A stretch of DNA of 64,000 nucleotides from Flavobacterium buctense (GCF_014486695.1 NZ_JACTAB010000009.1:1-64000), one strand, 5' to 3'; shown: positions 28,652 through 39,026, counted from the stretch's first letter. The notes: a model not told the origin generated them from the sequence alone. A program made the numbers and translations.

Positions 28652-31099
28652 ATGATAGTATTAAAATTTGGCGGTACTTCGGTTGCCAATGCTGAAAACA
28701 TTTCGAAAACCATAGCCATTGTCGCCAACAAATGCAAAGAGCACCAACTCGCCGTAGTCGTTTCAGCCTTTAGTGGCGTAACCGATTTATTGATTTTAGC
28801 CGGAAAAACTGCCGGAGACAAAGACAAAGGCTACAAAGATATCGTCAGTCAAATCGAGAAAAAACACAAAGACGCCATAGACGAATTGATTCCTCTGAGC
28901 GATCAAAGCGAAATCATCGATACGATTAACAGCAATATTAACCACTTAAAAACGTTATTGGACGGTTGTTACCTTTTGGGTGAATTATCGAGCAGAACGG
29001 CTGATATCGTGGCTGGTTTTGGCGAATTGTTGTCTTCACAGATTATTGCGGTAGCGTTAAAACAAAAAGTAAGCAATTCAACCTTTAAAGACAGCCGAGA
29101 AGTAATTAAAACCAATTCCAATTTCGGAAAAGCCGCGGTTGATTTTGAGGTAACCAATCAATTGATTGCCGATTATTTCAAAAATAATACTACGCAAGTA
29201 ACCTTATTTCCCGGTTTCATTGCTTCTTCTTTAGACGGAAACACTACTACGCTTGGTCGAGGTGGTTCTGATTATACTGCAGCCATTATAGCGGCAGCGG
29301 TAAAAGCTGATGTTTTAGAAATTTGGACCGATGTAAACGGTATGTTCACCGCCAATCCGAAAAGCGTGAAGCAAGCCCAACCGATAGAAACCATTTCTTA
29401 TCAGGAAGCGATGGAGTTGTCTCATTTTGGAGCCAAAGTTTTGTATCCACCAACAATTCAGCCGGTTCTAAAAGACAGCATACCGATTTTTATCAAGAAT
29501 ACTTTTGAACCGGAAGTCTACGGAACGTTGATTTCCAATACACCTGAAGCGTCAAGCAATCCGATTAAAGGAATTACCCATATTGACAATATTGCTTTAT
29601 TGACCTTGGAAGGTTCCGGAATGGTAGGCGTTGCCGGTTCGTCCAAACGCTTGTTCGAAGTGTTATCCAATGAAAACATCAATGTAATTTTTATCACACA
29701 AGCGTCTTCGGAACATTCTATTTGTGTCGGAATTTTAAATGCCGATGCCGATAAAGCCAAAACGGCCATCGACAAAGCATTTGAAATGGAAATTGCGCAA
29801 GGCAAAGTAGATCCGTGTATAGTTGAAAAAGATTTGTGTATCGTAGCACTCGTAGGCGAAAGCATGAAAAATCACCAAGGTATCAGCGGTAAAATGTTCA
29901 GTACATTGGGCAAAAACAACGTCAATATTCGTGCGATTGCACAAGGTGCTTCCGAAAGAAACATCTCTGTAGTGATCAATGAGAAAGATGTCAAAAAAGC
30001 TTTAAATACGTTACACGAACGCTTCTTTGAAGACAATACCAAACAACTAAACTTATTCGTAATGGGCGTTGGTAACGTAGGCGAAAAGTTCATCGACCAA
30101 ATCAGCCAACAAAAGAAATTCTTAAAAGAAAATCTGAAAATCAATGTGCGAGTTATCGCTTTATCCAATTCCAGAAAAATGGTTTTTGATGAAGAAGGCG
30201 TCAATTTAAAAGATTGGAAAGAAACTTTAAGTCAGGGTGAAACTGCCAATCCAAACGACTTCATTTCTCGTACTAAACAATTGAATTTACGCAACAGTAT
30301 TTTCGTTGACATCACAGCCAATTATGACATTGCCAGCATTTACGACCAATTCTTGGGACAAAATATTGCAGTAGTAACCTGTAATAAAATCGCGTGTTCT
30401 TCAGAATACAACAATTATAAAAACCTTAAAAACTTATCTCGAAAATACAACGCGCCGTTTTTGTTTGAAACAAATGTTGGTGCCGGTTTACCCATCATTG
30501 ACACCCTAAAACACTTAATTGCATCGGGTGATAAAGTCAATAGAATCAACGCCGTTTTATCCGGAAGTTTGAATTTTATTTTCAATAATTTCAGCGACAC
30601 TTATAATTTTCATGATGTAGTCAAAGAAGCCGGTGTTCAAGGGTTTACGGAACCTGACCCGAAAATTGATTTAAGTGGTGTTGACGTAGCCCGAAAGATC
30701 TTAATCCTTATTCGCGAAAGCGGTTACGAAATGGAAATGGAAGACATCGTCAACAATTCTTTCCTACCTAAAGAATGTATGGAAACCACCAACAATGAAG
30801 ATTTTTTCAAATCCTTAACAAAGCACGCGAGTCATTTTGACAATCTTTTGGCAGAAGCTAAAGCCAAAGATAGCCGATTGAAATTTGTAGCCTCTTTCGA
30901 AAACGGAAAAGCCAGCGTTGGGTTACAATTTATTCCTTCTGACAGTCCGTTTTACAATTTAGAAGGAAAAGACAATATCGTGCAATTTTACACCGACCGC
31001 TATGTCGACCAACCGTTATTAATCAAAGGCGCCGGTGCCGGAGCAGCGGTAACCGCCTCAGGGATTTTTGCTGATGTGGTTAGGATTGGAAATGTATAA
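28652..31099 (+). CDS. thrA: Bifunctional aspartokinase/homoserine dehydrogenase
   Basis: The 815-residue fusion carries an N-terminal aspartokinase (MIVLKFGGTSVANA; GRGGSDYTA at about 206-214), two central ACT-type regulatory regions (about 310-450) and a C-terminal homoserine dehydrogenase that begins at the NAD(P) motif MGVGNVGEKF (about 471). It performs the first and third steps from aspartate to threonine. The ACT regions suggest feedback control by threonine. It heads thrA-thrB-thrC behind the Thr-rich leader. Confidence 0.96.
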   Translation: MIVLKFGGTSVANAENISKTIAIVANKCKEHQLAVVVSAFSGVTDLLILAGKTAGDKDKGYKDIVSQIEKKHKDAIDELIPLSDQSEIIDTINSNINHLKTLLDGCYLLGELSSRTADIVAGFGELLSSQIIAVALKQKVSNSTFKDSREVIKTNSNFGKAAVDFEVTNQLIADYFKNNTTQVTLFPGFIASSLDGNTTTLGRGGSDYTAAIIAAAVKADVLEIWTDVNGMFTANPKSVKQAQPIETISYQEAMELSHFGAKVLYPPTIQPVLKDSIPIFIKNTFEPEVYGTLISNTPEASSNPIKGITHIDNIALLTLEGSGMVGVAGSSKRLFEVLSNENINVIFITQASSEHSICVGILNADADKAKTAIDKAFEMEIAQGKVDPCIVEKDLCIVALVGESMKNHQGISGKMFSTLGKNNVNIRAIAQGASERNISVVINEKDVKKALNTLHERFFEDNTKQLNLFVMGVGNVGEKFIDQISQQKKFLKENLKINVRVIALSNSRKMVFDEEGVNLKDWKETLSQGETANPNDFISRTKQLNLRNSIFVDITANYDIASIYDQFLGQNIAVVTCNKIACSSEYNNYKNLKNLSRKYNAPFLFETNVGAGLPIIDTLKHLIASGDKVNRINAVLSGSLNFIFNNFSDTYNFHDVVKEAGVQGFTEPDPKIDLSGVDVARKILILIRESGYEMEMEDIVNNSFLPKECMETTNNEDFFKSLTKHASHFDNLLAEAKAKDSRLKFVASFENGKASVGLQFIPSDSPFYNLEGKDNIVQFYTDRYVDQPLLIKGAGAGAAVTASGIFADVVRIGNV

Positions 31100-31101
31100 T
31101 T

Positions 31102-31178
31102 AAGGCGCTAAGACACTAAGGTTCTAAGGTACTAAGAAAACCTCAGAAACTTAGAACCTTAGCGTCTCAGAACCTTAG
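31102..31178. repeat. CTAAGG inverted repeat between thrA and thrB
   Basis: CTAAGGTTCTAAG (31116-31128) and its exact reverse complement CTTAGAACCTTAG (31150-31162) are separated by 21 bp, with further GCTAAGAC/GTCTCAG pairing. It can form a large hairpin in the operon mRNA. Half-copies occur at 38694-38720. Confidence 0.75.
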
Positions 31179-31181
31179 GAA

Positions 31182-32108
31182 ATGAACGAAATAAAAATAT
31201 TCTGCCCTGCCACCATCGCCAATCTTAATTGCGGATTTGACGTGTTAGGTTTGTGTTTAGATGGCATTGGCGACGAAATGATTATACGAAAGACTGCTGA
31301 AAAAGGCATTCGCATTACCAAGATAATCGGTGCCGACTTGCCTTTAGAAACCGAAAAAAATGTGGCCGGTGTTGCCGCGCTTGCCATTGTAAAAGCTGCT
31401 GATCCCGATATTGGTTTCGAAATTGAAATCCATAAAAAGATTAAAGCCGGAAGTGGCATTGGAAGTTCTTCAGCCAGTGCGGCCGGAGCCGTTTTTGGTA
31501 TTAATGAATTACTGGGAAAACCTTTTACACGCCATGAATTAGTTGATTTTGCCATGAAAGGCGAAGCCTTAGCCAGTGGTTGCGAACATGCTGATAATGT
31601 CGCGCCTTGTGTGCTTGGTGGCTTTACTTTAGTTCGCGGCTACAATCCGTTAGATGTGATTAAAATTGAAAGTCCGAGTGAAATTTACGCCGTAGTCTTG
31701 CATCCGCATATCGAAGTAAAGACTTCCGATTCAAGAGCGGTGCTTTCGCCAACTGTACTTTTAAAAGACGCCATAACCCAATGGGGAAACGTTGGCGGAT
31801 TAATTGCCGGATTGTATACCAAAGATTACGAACTGATTGGTCGCTCTTTACAAGATGTGATTATCGAACCATTGCGCAAACAATTAATCCCTAATTTTGA
31901 GAATGTCAAAAATGCTGCTCTGCAAAATGGCGCGCTTGGCTCAGGAATCTCCGGTGCCGGACCTTCGATATTCGCTTTGTGTAAAGGACAAGAAGCCGCC
32001 GAAAAAGTAGCTTACGCGATGAGCAACAGTTATCAAGATACCGGAATTGCTTTTGACATGCATATTTCAAAGGTAAACGACGAAGGAGTGAAAATAATTA
32101 CGAATTAG
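31182..32108 (+). CDS. thrB: Homoserine kinase
   Basis: The 308-residue GHMP kinase has the ATP-binding motif KAGSGIGSSSASAAGA and an N-terminal CPATIANLNCGFDVLG. GSGISGAGPSIFAL is the third GHMP motif. It phosphorylates homoserine for threonine synthase. It lies between thrA and thrC. Confidence 0.96.
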   Translation: MNEIKIFCPATIANLNCGFDVLGLCLDGIGDEMIIRKTAEKGIRITKIIGADLPLETEKNVAGVAALAIVKAADPDIGFEIEIHKKIKAGSGIGSSSASAAGAVFGINELLGKPFTRHELVDFAMKGEALASGCEHADNVAPCVLGGFTLVRGYNPLDVIKIESPSEIYAVVLHPHIEVKTSDSRAVLSPTVLLKDAITQWGNVGGLIAGLYTKDYELIGRSLQDVIIEPLRKQLIPNFENVKNAALQNGALGSGISGAGPSIFALCKGQEAAEKVAYAMSNSYQDTGIAFDMHISKVNDEGVKIITN

Positions 32109-32127
32109 GAATTAGCAATTACGAATT
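32096..32127. repeat. AATTACGAATTA short-word repeat before thrC
   Basis: AATTACGAATTA occurs twice in 32 bp, overlapping the thrB stop and ending at the thrC ATG. It is the same word found after pyrE. Confidence 0.6.
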
Positions 32128-33414
32128 ATGCAGTATTTCAGTTTAAATAAAAATGCCCCAAGAGTCAGCTTCGAACAAGCTGTAGTGCTTGGTTTGGCGT
32201 CCGACAGGGGTTTATACTTTCCGGAAAGCATTACACCGCTTCCCCATTCTTTTTTTCAGAATATTGAAAACCTTACGCAGGAAGAAATCGCTTTTGAAGC
32301 CATCAAGCAATTCGTTGGCGACGAAATTCCGGAAGCCGAACTCAAACGCATCATAGCCGAAACTTTATGCTTTGATTTTCCTTGTGTTCCGTTGGAAAAG
32401 GATATTTTTTCTTTGGAACTCTTTCACGGACCAACCATGGCGTTTAAGGATGTTGGTGCCCGATTCATGTCGAGATGCTTGGGTTATTTCAACCGCAATG
32501 ACGATAAAAAAGTAACCGTTCTCGTAGCGACTTCCGGCGATACCGGCGGTGCAGTGGCTAGTGGTTTCCTCGACGTAAAAGGCGTTGAAGTAATTATACT
32601 TTATCCTTCCGGTAAAGTGAGCGAAATACAAGAACGTCAATTGACTACGCTTGGAAAAAACATAAAAGCTTTAGAGGTAGATGGTGTTTTTGACGATTGT
32701 CAGGATATGGTGAAACAAGCTTTTTTAGACCAAACATTAAACCATAAAAATTTAACCTCAGCTAACTCGATTAACATTGCGCGTTGGCTCCCACAAATGT
32801 TTTATATTTTCTTTGCGTACCAACAATTGAAAAAATATGAAAAACCGATAATTCTTTCGTGTCCGAGTGGGAATTTTGGGAATATTTGTGCCGGTATTAT
32901 GGCCAAAAGATTGGGTTTACCCATCGCCCATTTTGTAGCTTCGACTAATGCTAATGATACGGTGCCGAGATTTTTAGAAGCCGGAAAGTACGAACCCAAA
33001 CCTTCTGTCGCTACGATTTCTAATGCGATGGATGTTGGAAATCCATCCAATTTTATCCGAATTCAAGAACTGTATCATTATGATTTAAATGAATTCGAAA
33101 AAGACTTTTCTTCTTATTCATTTACTGATTCAGAAACAGAAATCGCTCTTAAAGATATTTATAACCGAACACAATACATAGCAGAACCTCACGGTGCCGT
33201 GGGCTATTTGGGTTTGAAAAAAGAAATGGCAAAACAACCGAAAAGCATTGGCGTATTCTTGGAAACCGCACATCCTATCAAATTCTTAGATGTAGTTGAA
33301 CCTTTATTGGACTTAAAATTGCCTATTCCAACCCAAATAGAAAGTGTGTTGGGTAAAGAGAAAGTATCGACTAAGATTAAGACTTATGAAGATTTGAAAG
33401 CGTTTTTATCTTAA
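32128..33414 (+). CDS. thrC: Threonine synthase
   Basis: The 428-residue PLP enzyme converts O-phosphohomoserine to threonine. The PLP lysine sits in HGPTMAFKDVGARF, and the glycine-rich phosphate-binding SGNFGN and the TSGDTGGAV segment are present. It is the last biosynthetic gene of the operon. A secreted-protein gene follows after only 8 bp. Confidence 0.95.
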   Translation: MQYFSLNKNAPRVSFEQAVVLGLASDRGLYFPESITPLPHSFFQNIENLTQEEIAFEAIKQFVGDEIPEAELKRIIAETLCFDFPCVPLEKDIFSLELFHGPTMAFKDVGARFMSRCLGYFNRNDDKKVTVLVATSGDTGGAVASGFLDVKGVEVIILYPSGKVSEIQERQLTTLGKNIKALEVDGVFDDCQDMVKQAFLDQTLNHKNLTSANSINIARWLPQMFYIFFAYQQLKKYEKPIILSCPSGNFGNICAGIMAKRLGLPIAHFVASTNANDTVPRFLEAGKYEPKPSVATISNAMDVGNPSNFIRIQELYHYDLNEFEKDFSSYSFTDSETEIALKDIYNRTQYIAEPHGAVGYLGLKKEMAKQPKSIGVFLETAHPIKFLDVVEPLLDLKLPIPTQIESVLGKEKVSTKIKTYEDLKAFLS

Positions 33415-33422
33415 ATCATTTA

Positions 33423-34187
33423 ATGAACTTAAAAGCCTATATAATTGTTTTCGTGCTGTCTTTGGGTTATTTCGGAATGGCACAAAACGATAGTATTACA
33501 GCTATTAAAAAAGTATTGGATGAGTCGGATTTGACTATCATCACTTATCTTACTGAAAACGACAGCACCATTTATTATAATGAGGATGAGTCGCTAACCC
33601 GGTATTTCAGTATTGAATTGATTGACCAAAAGCTTTACCACTCAAAAAAGAAAAAGGCGGTATCTTTTCTCACAGCTGATACTTTAGCCCATAAAAAGAT
33701 TAACGGCACTATTAAACTTCCATGTCAAAAGAAGACCGTAACCTTTACCGATCTTCCCTCAGAAGAAGAAACCCATCGTATTTATGAATATATCGGGCAA
33801 ATCAATTTTCTTAATGCATATGTCGTTTATGGCATGTATTGGGAAGATTATGACTTTACGCTCATCGACAAAACCAGCGGTGAGAGAACTACAACATTTG
33901 GCAATTATCCGAATATATCAGCCGATAAAAAAAAGATTATTTGCCTAGGTGCGAATGTTTATGAAAATACCGCAGATTTAGATTTCTTTGTAATCGATAA
34001 CAAAAAGATAGTCCAAAAAATGAACACCGGTTTCAAATATTGGATGCCGGCCGGAGAAAATACCGATATGTTTTGGAGCAACGATGGCTACCTCTATTTG
34101 CCTATGGTAGCCACAAATAATTTTTGGAAACCCGATGGAAGTTTGAATGACCAATGGCAATACATCAGAATAAAACCTATTCCGTAA
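33423..34187 (+). CDS. Secreted protein of unknown function
   Basis: The 254-residue product has a signal peptide ending near GMAQ (residue 21). The rest is beta-rich with many aromatic residues (YGMYWEDYDF; FKYWMPAGEN) and no recognised domain. It begins 8 bp after thrC, but the content gives no link to threonine metabolism, so the linkage is probably chance readthrough. Confidence 0.65.
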   Translation: MNLKAYIIVFVLSLGYFGMAQNDSITAIKKVLDESDLTIITYLTENDSTIYYNEDESLTRYFSIELIDQKLYHSKKKKAVSFLTADTLAHKKINGTIKLPCQKKTVTFTDLPSEEETHRIYEYIGQINFLNAYVVYGMYWEDYDFTLIDKTSGERTTTFGNYPNISADKKKIICLGANVYENTADLDFFVIDNKKIVQKMNTGFKYWMPAGENTDMFWSNDGYLYLPMVATNNFWKPDGSLNDQWQYIRIKPIP

Positions 34188-34211
34188 ATTCGCTTTGATT
34201 CTTAAATCCGC

Positions 34212-34242
34212 TTTCAAAACAAAGTGATTTCTCTTATATTTG
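34212..34242 (+). promoter_or_regulatory. Putative promoter of the lipoprotein gene
   Basis: TTTC (34212-34215), 19 bp, then TATATTTG (34235-34242) fits the -33/-7 layout well. The leader would be about 15 nt to the ATG at 34261. Confidence 0.6.
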
Positions 34243-34260
34243 TTCAAAACAAACCTATCT

Positions 34261-35445
34261 ATGAAAAAAATTACTTCTCTAGTAGCCCTACTCCTTATTG
34301 TTTCTGCTTGTGGCGTGCGCCAAACCCGTGACTTGTTAACTTCCGGTGACTATGACGGTGCCATTCAAAATGCAGTCGAAGGATTACGCGGAAACAAAAA
34401 TGCTAAAGGCAAACAAGACAACGTTTATATGCTCGAAGAAGCATTTGCCAAAGCTAAAGAGCGCGATTTGCGCAACATCGATACTTGGTTTAAAGATGCT
34501 AATCCGCAAAACTTAGAGAAGATTTATGAAACATATGTACAGCTCAATTCACGTCAGGAACGCATTCGACCAATTTTACCGGTGCGTTTGTTAAAAGAAG
34601 GTCGAGAAGCTAAATTCCCTTTCGACGATTATTCTGACCAGATGGTAAGCAGTAAAAATGCCTTGGCTAAATATTTATACAACAACTCCAAAGCCTTGCT
34701 GGCCAACAAAGACAAAATGGTTGTTCGTCGTGCCTACGATGATTTAGTGTATCTGAGAAACTTAAGTCCTGGATTCAAAGACACCGACAAACTGATTGAA
34801 GAAGCCCAATTCAAAGGCACTGATTTCGTTAACGTATATACTAAAAACGAAACCAACATGGTCATTCCGATTCGTTTAGAAAATGATTTGCTCGACTTCA
34901 GTACACTGGGTTTAAATGACAAATGGACGGTTTACCACAGCAACCGCGTAAAAGGCATCGATTACGATTATGGTTTAGTAGTGAACTTCCGCCAAATCAA
35001 CATTTCTCCGGAACAGATCAGAGAAAAGGAAATTCAAAAAGAAAAACTGATTAAAGTTGGACTAAAAAATTTAGTAGATGCTAACGGCAATGTGGTTAAA
35101 GATAGCTTAGGGAATAACATAAAAGTCGACGACATGAGAACCGTTCGTGCCAAAGTATATGAGTTCTCACAGTTTAAAGCTTGTCAAGTAACCGCTAAAG
35201 TGGATTATATAGATTTCAGAAACAATCAACTGTTGCAAACTTTTCCTTTAGCCAGTGAATTTACTTTCAATTATATGTATGCCAAGTTAAGAGGCGACAG
35301 ACGAGCTTGCGAACAAGACTACTTTCAATACCTAGACCGACGAGCGGTACCTTTTCCAAGTAACGAACAAATGGTATTTGATACCGGAAACGACTTAAAA
35401 GCCAAACTAAAAGACATCATAACCCGAAACCGATTCAGGAGATAA
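34261..35445 (+). CDS. Lipoprotein with helical repeat N-terminus
   Basis: Starting at 34261 gives 394 residues with the lipobox VSAC. Residues about 25-150 are helical and TPR-like (LLTSGDYDGAIQNAVEGL; AFAKAKERDLRN). The C-terminal half is beta-rich with many charged residues. Function is unknown. The promoter position argues for this start over an ATG 21 bp upstream. It ends at a terminator shared with ytxJ. Confidence 0.75.
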   Translation: MKKITSLVALLLIVSACGVRQTRDLLTSGDYDGAIQNAVEGLRGNKNAKGKQDNVYMLEEAFAKAKERDLRNIDTWFKDANPQNLEKIYETYVQLNSRQERIRPILPVRLLKEGREAKFPFDDYSDQMVSSKNALAKYLYNNSKALLANKDKMVVRRAYDDLVYLRNLSPGFKDTDKLIEEAQFKGTDFVNVYTKNETNMVIPIRLENDLLDFSTLGLNDKWTVYHSNRVKGIDYDYGLVVNFRQINISPEQIREKEIQKEKLIKVGLKNLVDANGNVVKDSLGNNIKVDDMRTVRAKVYEFSQFKACQVTAKVDYIDFRNNQLLQTFPLASEFTFNYMYAKLRGDRRACEQDYFQYLDRRAVPFPSNEQMVFDTGNDLKAKLKDIITRNRFRR

Positions 35446-35447
35446 AC

Positions 35448-35477
35448 AAAAAGCCGTCAATTACAGACGGCTTTTTT
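35448..35477. terminator. Bidirectional terminator
   Basis: AAAAAGCCGTC and GACGGCTTTTT pair around a 7-nt loop. It lies between convergent genes. Confidence 0.88.
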
Positions 35478-35489
35478 ATTTTAAAATTG

Positions 35490-35876
35490 TTAAACGAAAT
35501 CAACCAACTTCGAAGCGGTTATACTTTCATGCGAACGGTCGTAAACGGCTTTACCGTCTTTAATCACGATTAGTTGTGGCGATTGGTGGTATACGCCGAA
35601 ACGATTGGCTATTTCATTAGAAATATCGCGGTGTTCCAACAAATCTAAGTAATACGGAATCACTTTTTCCTCCAAATCAAACTCTTGTTCAAACTGTCGC
35701 AACGCCATTCTGCTGATGCTGCAACGGGTACTGTGTTTAAAAATCGCAACCGGTTTTTCAGTTGACTCATTCACAATCTCGTTTAGCTGACCTAAATCGG
35801 TTAAGGCACGCCAAGCCATTTTGGATTTTTCCTTTGCTTCTCCCGAATCCCCAAAAATATTCTTAAATAAACTCAT
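35490..35876 (-). CDS. ytxJ: YtxJ-type monothiol redox protein (bacillithiol system)
   Basis: The ATG at 35876 gives a 128-residue thioredoxin-fold protein beginning MSLFKNIFG. A longer frame upstream has poor coding character. The single active cysteine lies in STRCSISRMA, and the cis-proline region is HQSPQLIVI. YtxJ members act with bacillithiol in Firmicutes and Bacteroidota, reversing mixed disulfides. It is probably cytoplasmic, as there is no signal peptide. Confidence 0.85.
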   Translation of the reverse strand: MSLFKNIFGDSGEAKEKSKMAWRALTDLGQLNEIVNESTEKPVAIFKHSTRCSISRMALRQFEQEFDLEEKVIPYYLDLLEHRDISNEIANRFGVYHQSPQLIVIKDGKAVYDRSHESITASKLVDFV

Positions 35877-36064
35877 AAACTTTCCGCTTTTAACTATTGC
35901 TTTACCCTCATTTTCAAGACATAACGTCATCACAAACGCCAAAATGTCTAACAAGAGCACAAAGATAACTAAAAAAATCAGCCATTTTGTCGGCTTAAAC
36001 TCATTGGAATATAAATTGACGACAATTGATTGAAGTTTTCAAAACTTTTATTCAAACACAACAC

Positions 36065-36073
36065 AAAGGAGAA
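36065..36073 (+). promoter_or_regulatory. Unusually good Shine-Dalgarno site before clpB
   Basis: AAAGGAGAA lies 9 nt before the ATG at 36083. Most genes here lack such a site, so it helps fix the start. Confidence 0.6.
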
Positions 36074-36082
36074 CAATACACT

Positions 36083-38692
36083 ATGAACACAAACAATTTT
36101 ACAATCAAATCACAAGAAGCCATTCAGCAAGCGCAACAAATCGCCCAAAGCTTCGGTCACCAGCAAATCGAAAACGAGCATCTCGTAAAAGGAATACTCG
36201 AAGTCGATGAAAACGTGACGCCTTTTATCTTAAAAAAACTCAACGTCAATGTTGATTTATTCAAAAAGATACTCGACAGCACTTTGCAAAGCTTCCCGAA
36301 AGTTTCCGGTGGCGATATTATGTTGTCCCGTGAAGCCAACACGGCTTTGACTGAAGCGAATATCATTGCCAAGAAAATGAACGACGAATACGTTTCGATT
36401 GAACATTTGGTATTGGCTATTTTTAAGTCGAAGAGCAAAGTCGCCCAAATCCTAAAAGACCAAGGCGTAACGGAAAAAGGCTTAGAAGCTGCTATTGCCG
36501 AAATCAGAAAAGGCGAACGCGTTACCTCAGCTTCTGCTGAAGAAACGTATAATGCGCTAAACAAATACGCTAAAAACCTCAACGAACTCGCTCGCAACGG
36601 TAAGCTTGATCCCGTAATTGGTCGCGATGAAGAGATTCGAAGAGTATTGCAAATCTTGACGCGTCGTACTAAGAACAACCCAATGCTTGTGGGTGAACCC
36701 GGCGTGGGTAAAACCGCTATAGCTGAAGGTTTGGCTCACCGAATCGTTGATGGTGACGTACCCGAAAACCTGAAAGACAAAATCGTTTATTCGCTCGATA
36801 TGGGTGCGCTGATTGCCGGTGCTAAATACAAAGGGGAATTCGAAGAGCGCTTAAAATCGGTGGTGAAAGAAGTAACCTCAGCCGAAGGTGACATCGTCTT
36901 GTTTATTGACGAAATCCACACCTTAGTTGGTGCCGGCGGTGGTGAAGGCGCCATGGATGCCGCTAATATCTTAAAACCGGCTTTGGCTCGTGGAGAGCTG
37001 AGAGCTATCGGCGCCACGACTTTGGATGAATACCAAAAATACTTCGAGAAAGACAAAGCACTGGAACGTCGTTTCCAAAAAGTAATGGTCGATGAACCGG
37101 ACACTGAAAGCGCTATTTCTATTCTTCGTGGGATTAAAGAGAAATACGAAACCCACCACAAAGTGCGTATCAAAGACGATGCGATTATTGCGGCGGTAGA
37201 GTTATCCCAACGGTATATTACTAATCGATTTCTTCCGGATAAAGCCATCGACTTAATGGACGAAGCGGCTTCTAAATTGCGCATGGAAATCAACTCCAAA
37301 CCCGAAGAACTCGATGTCTTAGACAGAAAGATCATGCAGTTGGAAATCGAAATTGAAGCGATTAAGAGAGAGAATGATGAAACGAAACTGAAAGGTTTGG
37401 GCTTAGACTTAGCCAACTTAAAAGAAGAACGCAACGAAATCTTTACCAAATGGAAATCAGAGAAAGATGTAGTCGATGCTATTCAAGCGGTCAAACAAGA
37501 AATTGAAGACTTTAAGCTCGATGCCGAACGTGCCGAGCGCGACGGTGATTATGGGAAAGTCGCCGAAATCCGTTATGGAAAAATCAAAGACGCTCAAGAA
37601 CGTCTAGAGGCTTTACAAACCCAATTGGCCGAAAACCAAGCCGGCACTTCATTAATCAAAGAAGAAGTAACTCGCGAAGACATAGCCGAAGTGGTGGCGA
37701 AATGGACCGGCGTTCCCGTGACCAAAATGCTCCAAGGCGAAAGAGAAAAACTATTGCGTTTAGAAGACGAATTGCACCACAGAGTTGTGGGTCAAGAAGA
37801 AGCCATTGAAGCGATAAGCGATGCTGTACGCAGAAGTCGAGCCGGATTGCAAGACATGAAAAAACCTATTGGGACTTTCCTATTCCTGGGAACCACCGGT
37901 GTGGGTAAAACCGAATTGGCGAAAGCTTTAGCCGAATACTTATTCGATGATGAAAATGCCATGACGCGTATTGACATGAGTGAGTACCAAGAACGCCACA
38001 GTGTGAGTCGATTGGTAGGTGCGCCTCCGGGCTATGTAGGCTATGACGAAGGCGGACAGTTGACCGAAGCCGTGCGCAGAAAACCGTATTCGGTTATCTT
38101 GTTAGACGAAATCGAAAAAGCGCATCCGGATACGTACAACATCTTATTGCAAGTGTTGGATGAAGGCCGATTGACGGATAACAAAGGACGTTTGGCCGAC
38201 TTTAAAAACACCATTATCATCATGACTTCCAACATGGGTTCTGCTATTATACAAGAGAAATTTGAGAACCTTAAAGGAAGTGTTGAAGCCGCTACCGAAG
38301 CCGCTAAAACCGAAGTGCTTGGTTTATTAAAACAAACCGTGCGTCCTGAGTTTATCAACCGTATAGACGAAATTGTAATGTTTACACCATTAACGGCAGC
38401 CAATATCAAACAGATTGTTGGTTTACAATTGCAAAGCGTAACCAAAATGCTCGCGCATCAAAACATTACGATGGATGCCACACCGGAAGCCATTGCGTAC
38501 TTGGCCGAAAAGGGTTACGACCCGCAATTTGGTGCCCGACCGGTGAAACGTGTTATCCAACGCGAAGTCTTGAACCAATTGTCTAAGGAAATCTTAGCCG
38601 GTAAAGTAACTACGGACAGCATCATTTTGTTAGACTGTTTTGACGGACAGTTGGTGTTTAGGAATCAAGTGGCTGAGTCGCTGAGTAAATAA
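36083..38692 (+). CDS. clpB: ATP-dependent disaggregase ClpB
   Basis: ClpB rescues aggregated proteins with DnaK. The start at 36083 gives 869 residues beginning [15 protein letters not shown]; a frame 57 bp upstream is unlikely. Domains in order are the Clp N-domain (about 1-145), AAA+ 1 with GEPGVGKT, a coiled middle domain (about 400-525, the mark of ClpB) and AAA+ 2 with GTTGVGKT and the Walker B region [13 protein letters not shown]. The [13 protein letters not shown]-terminal segment also fits. Confidence 0.96.
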   Translation: MNTNNFTIKSQEAIQQAQQIAQSFGHQQIENEHLVKGILEVDENVTPFILKKLNVNVDLFKKILDSTLQSFPKVSGGDIMLSREANTALTEANIIAKKMNDEYVSIEHLVLAIFKSKSKVAQILKDQGVTEKGLEAAIAEIRKGERVTSASAEETYNALNKYAKNLNELARNGKLDPVIGRDEEIRRVLQILTRRTKNNPMLVGEPGVGKTAIAEGLAHRIVDGDVPENLKDKIVYSLDMGALIAGAKYKGEFEERLKSVVKEVTSAEGDIVLFIDEIHTLVGAGGGEGAMDAANILKPALARGELRAIGATTLDEYQKYFEKDKALERRFQKVMVDEPDTESAISILRGIKEKYETHHKVRIKDDAIIAAVELSQRYITNRFLPDKAIDLMDEAASKLRMEINSKPEELDVLDRKIMQLEIEIEAIKRENDETKLKGLGLDLANLKEERNEIFTKWKSEKDVVDAIQAVKQEIEDFKLDAERAERDGDYGKVAEIRYGKIKDAQERLEALQTQLAENQAGTSLIKEEVTREDIAEVVAKWTGVPVTKMLQGEREKLLRLEDELHHRVVGQEEAIEAISDAVRRSRAGLQDMKKPIGTFLFLGTTGVGKTELAKALAEYLFDDENAMTRIDMSEYQERHSVSRLVGAPPGYVGYDEGGQLTEAVRRKPYSVILLDEIEKAHPDTYNILLQVLDEGRLTDNKGRLADFKNTIIIMTSNMGSAIIQEKFENLKGSVEAATEAAKTEVLGLLKQTVRPEFINRIDEIVMFTPLTAANIKQIVGLQLQSVTKMLAHQNITMDATPEAIAYLAEKGYDPQFGARPVKRVIQREVLNQLSKEILAGKVTTDSIILLDCFDGQLVFRNQVAESLSK

Positions 38693-38693
38693 G

Positions 38694-38720
38694 GTGCTAA
38701 GGCGCTAAGGTTCTAAGGTT
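38694..38720. repeat. CTAAGG half-element after clpB
   Basis: Tandem GCTAAGGCGCTAAGGTTCT words start right after the clpB stop. They resemble one arm of the thrA-thrB element. Confidence 0.5.
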
Positions 38721-38844
38721 TAAACCCTGATGGTTGTTAAAACTGTTGGGGTTCTCTTTTAGGGTTTTATAAAGAGGGAAAAGGGAAAAGGCAGATAACT
38801 GACCACTAGCCACTCATAAAAACAAGTGCATGTTTTTCACAACC

Positions 38845-38939
38845 GAAAAGTATGCACTCATTTCGTGTGCATAATTATTACAAGGGAAAAGTATGCACTC
38901 ATTTCGTGTGCATAATTATCACAAGGGAAAAGTATGCAC
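38845..38939. repeat. 41-bp tandem repeat with hairpin in each unit
   Basis: Units start at 38845, 38886 and 38927 (partial). Each has TATGCAC followed 9 bp later by GTGCATA, which can form a 7-bp stem. The two full units differ at only a few positions. Confidence 0.85.
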
Positions 38940-39026
38940 AATGGGTTTTGGGTTGGTGTGAGGAGTTGTTAACCACTGATGCCCTGCGAACTGAACACTG
39001 ATCACTGATTACTGACCACTGAATAC

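Noticed and set aside
35877..35960. Longer ytxJ N-terminus
   Set aside because: The extra residues are not conserved-looking. The family begins near MSLFKNIF.
36157..38445. Long open frames antisense to clpB (up to 220 codons)
   Set aside because: clpB has full family motifs across the region. The antisense frames are Ser-rich shadows without a domain.
38845..38939. CRISPR array
   Set aside because: The 41-bp units abut directly with no variable spacers, and no cas genes are near.
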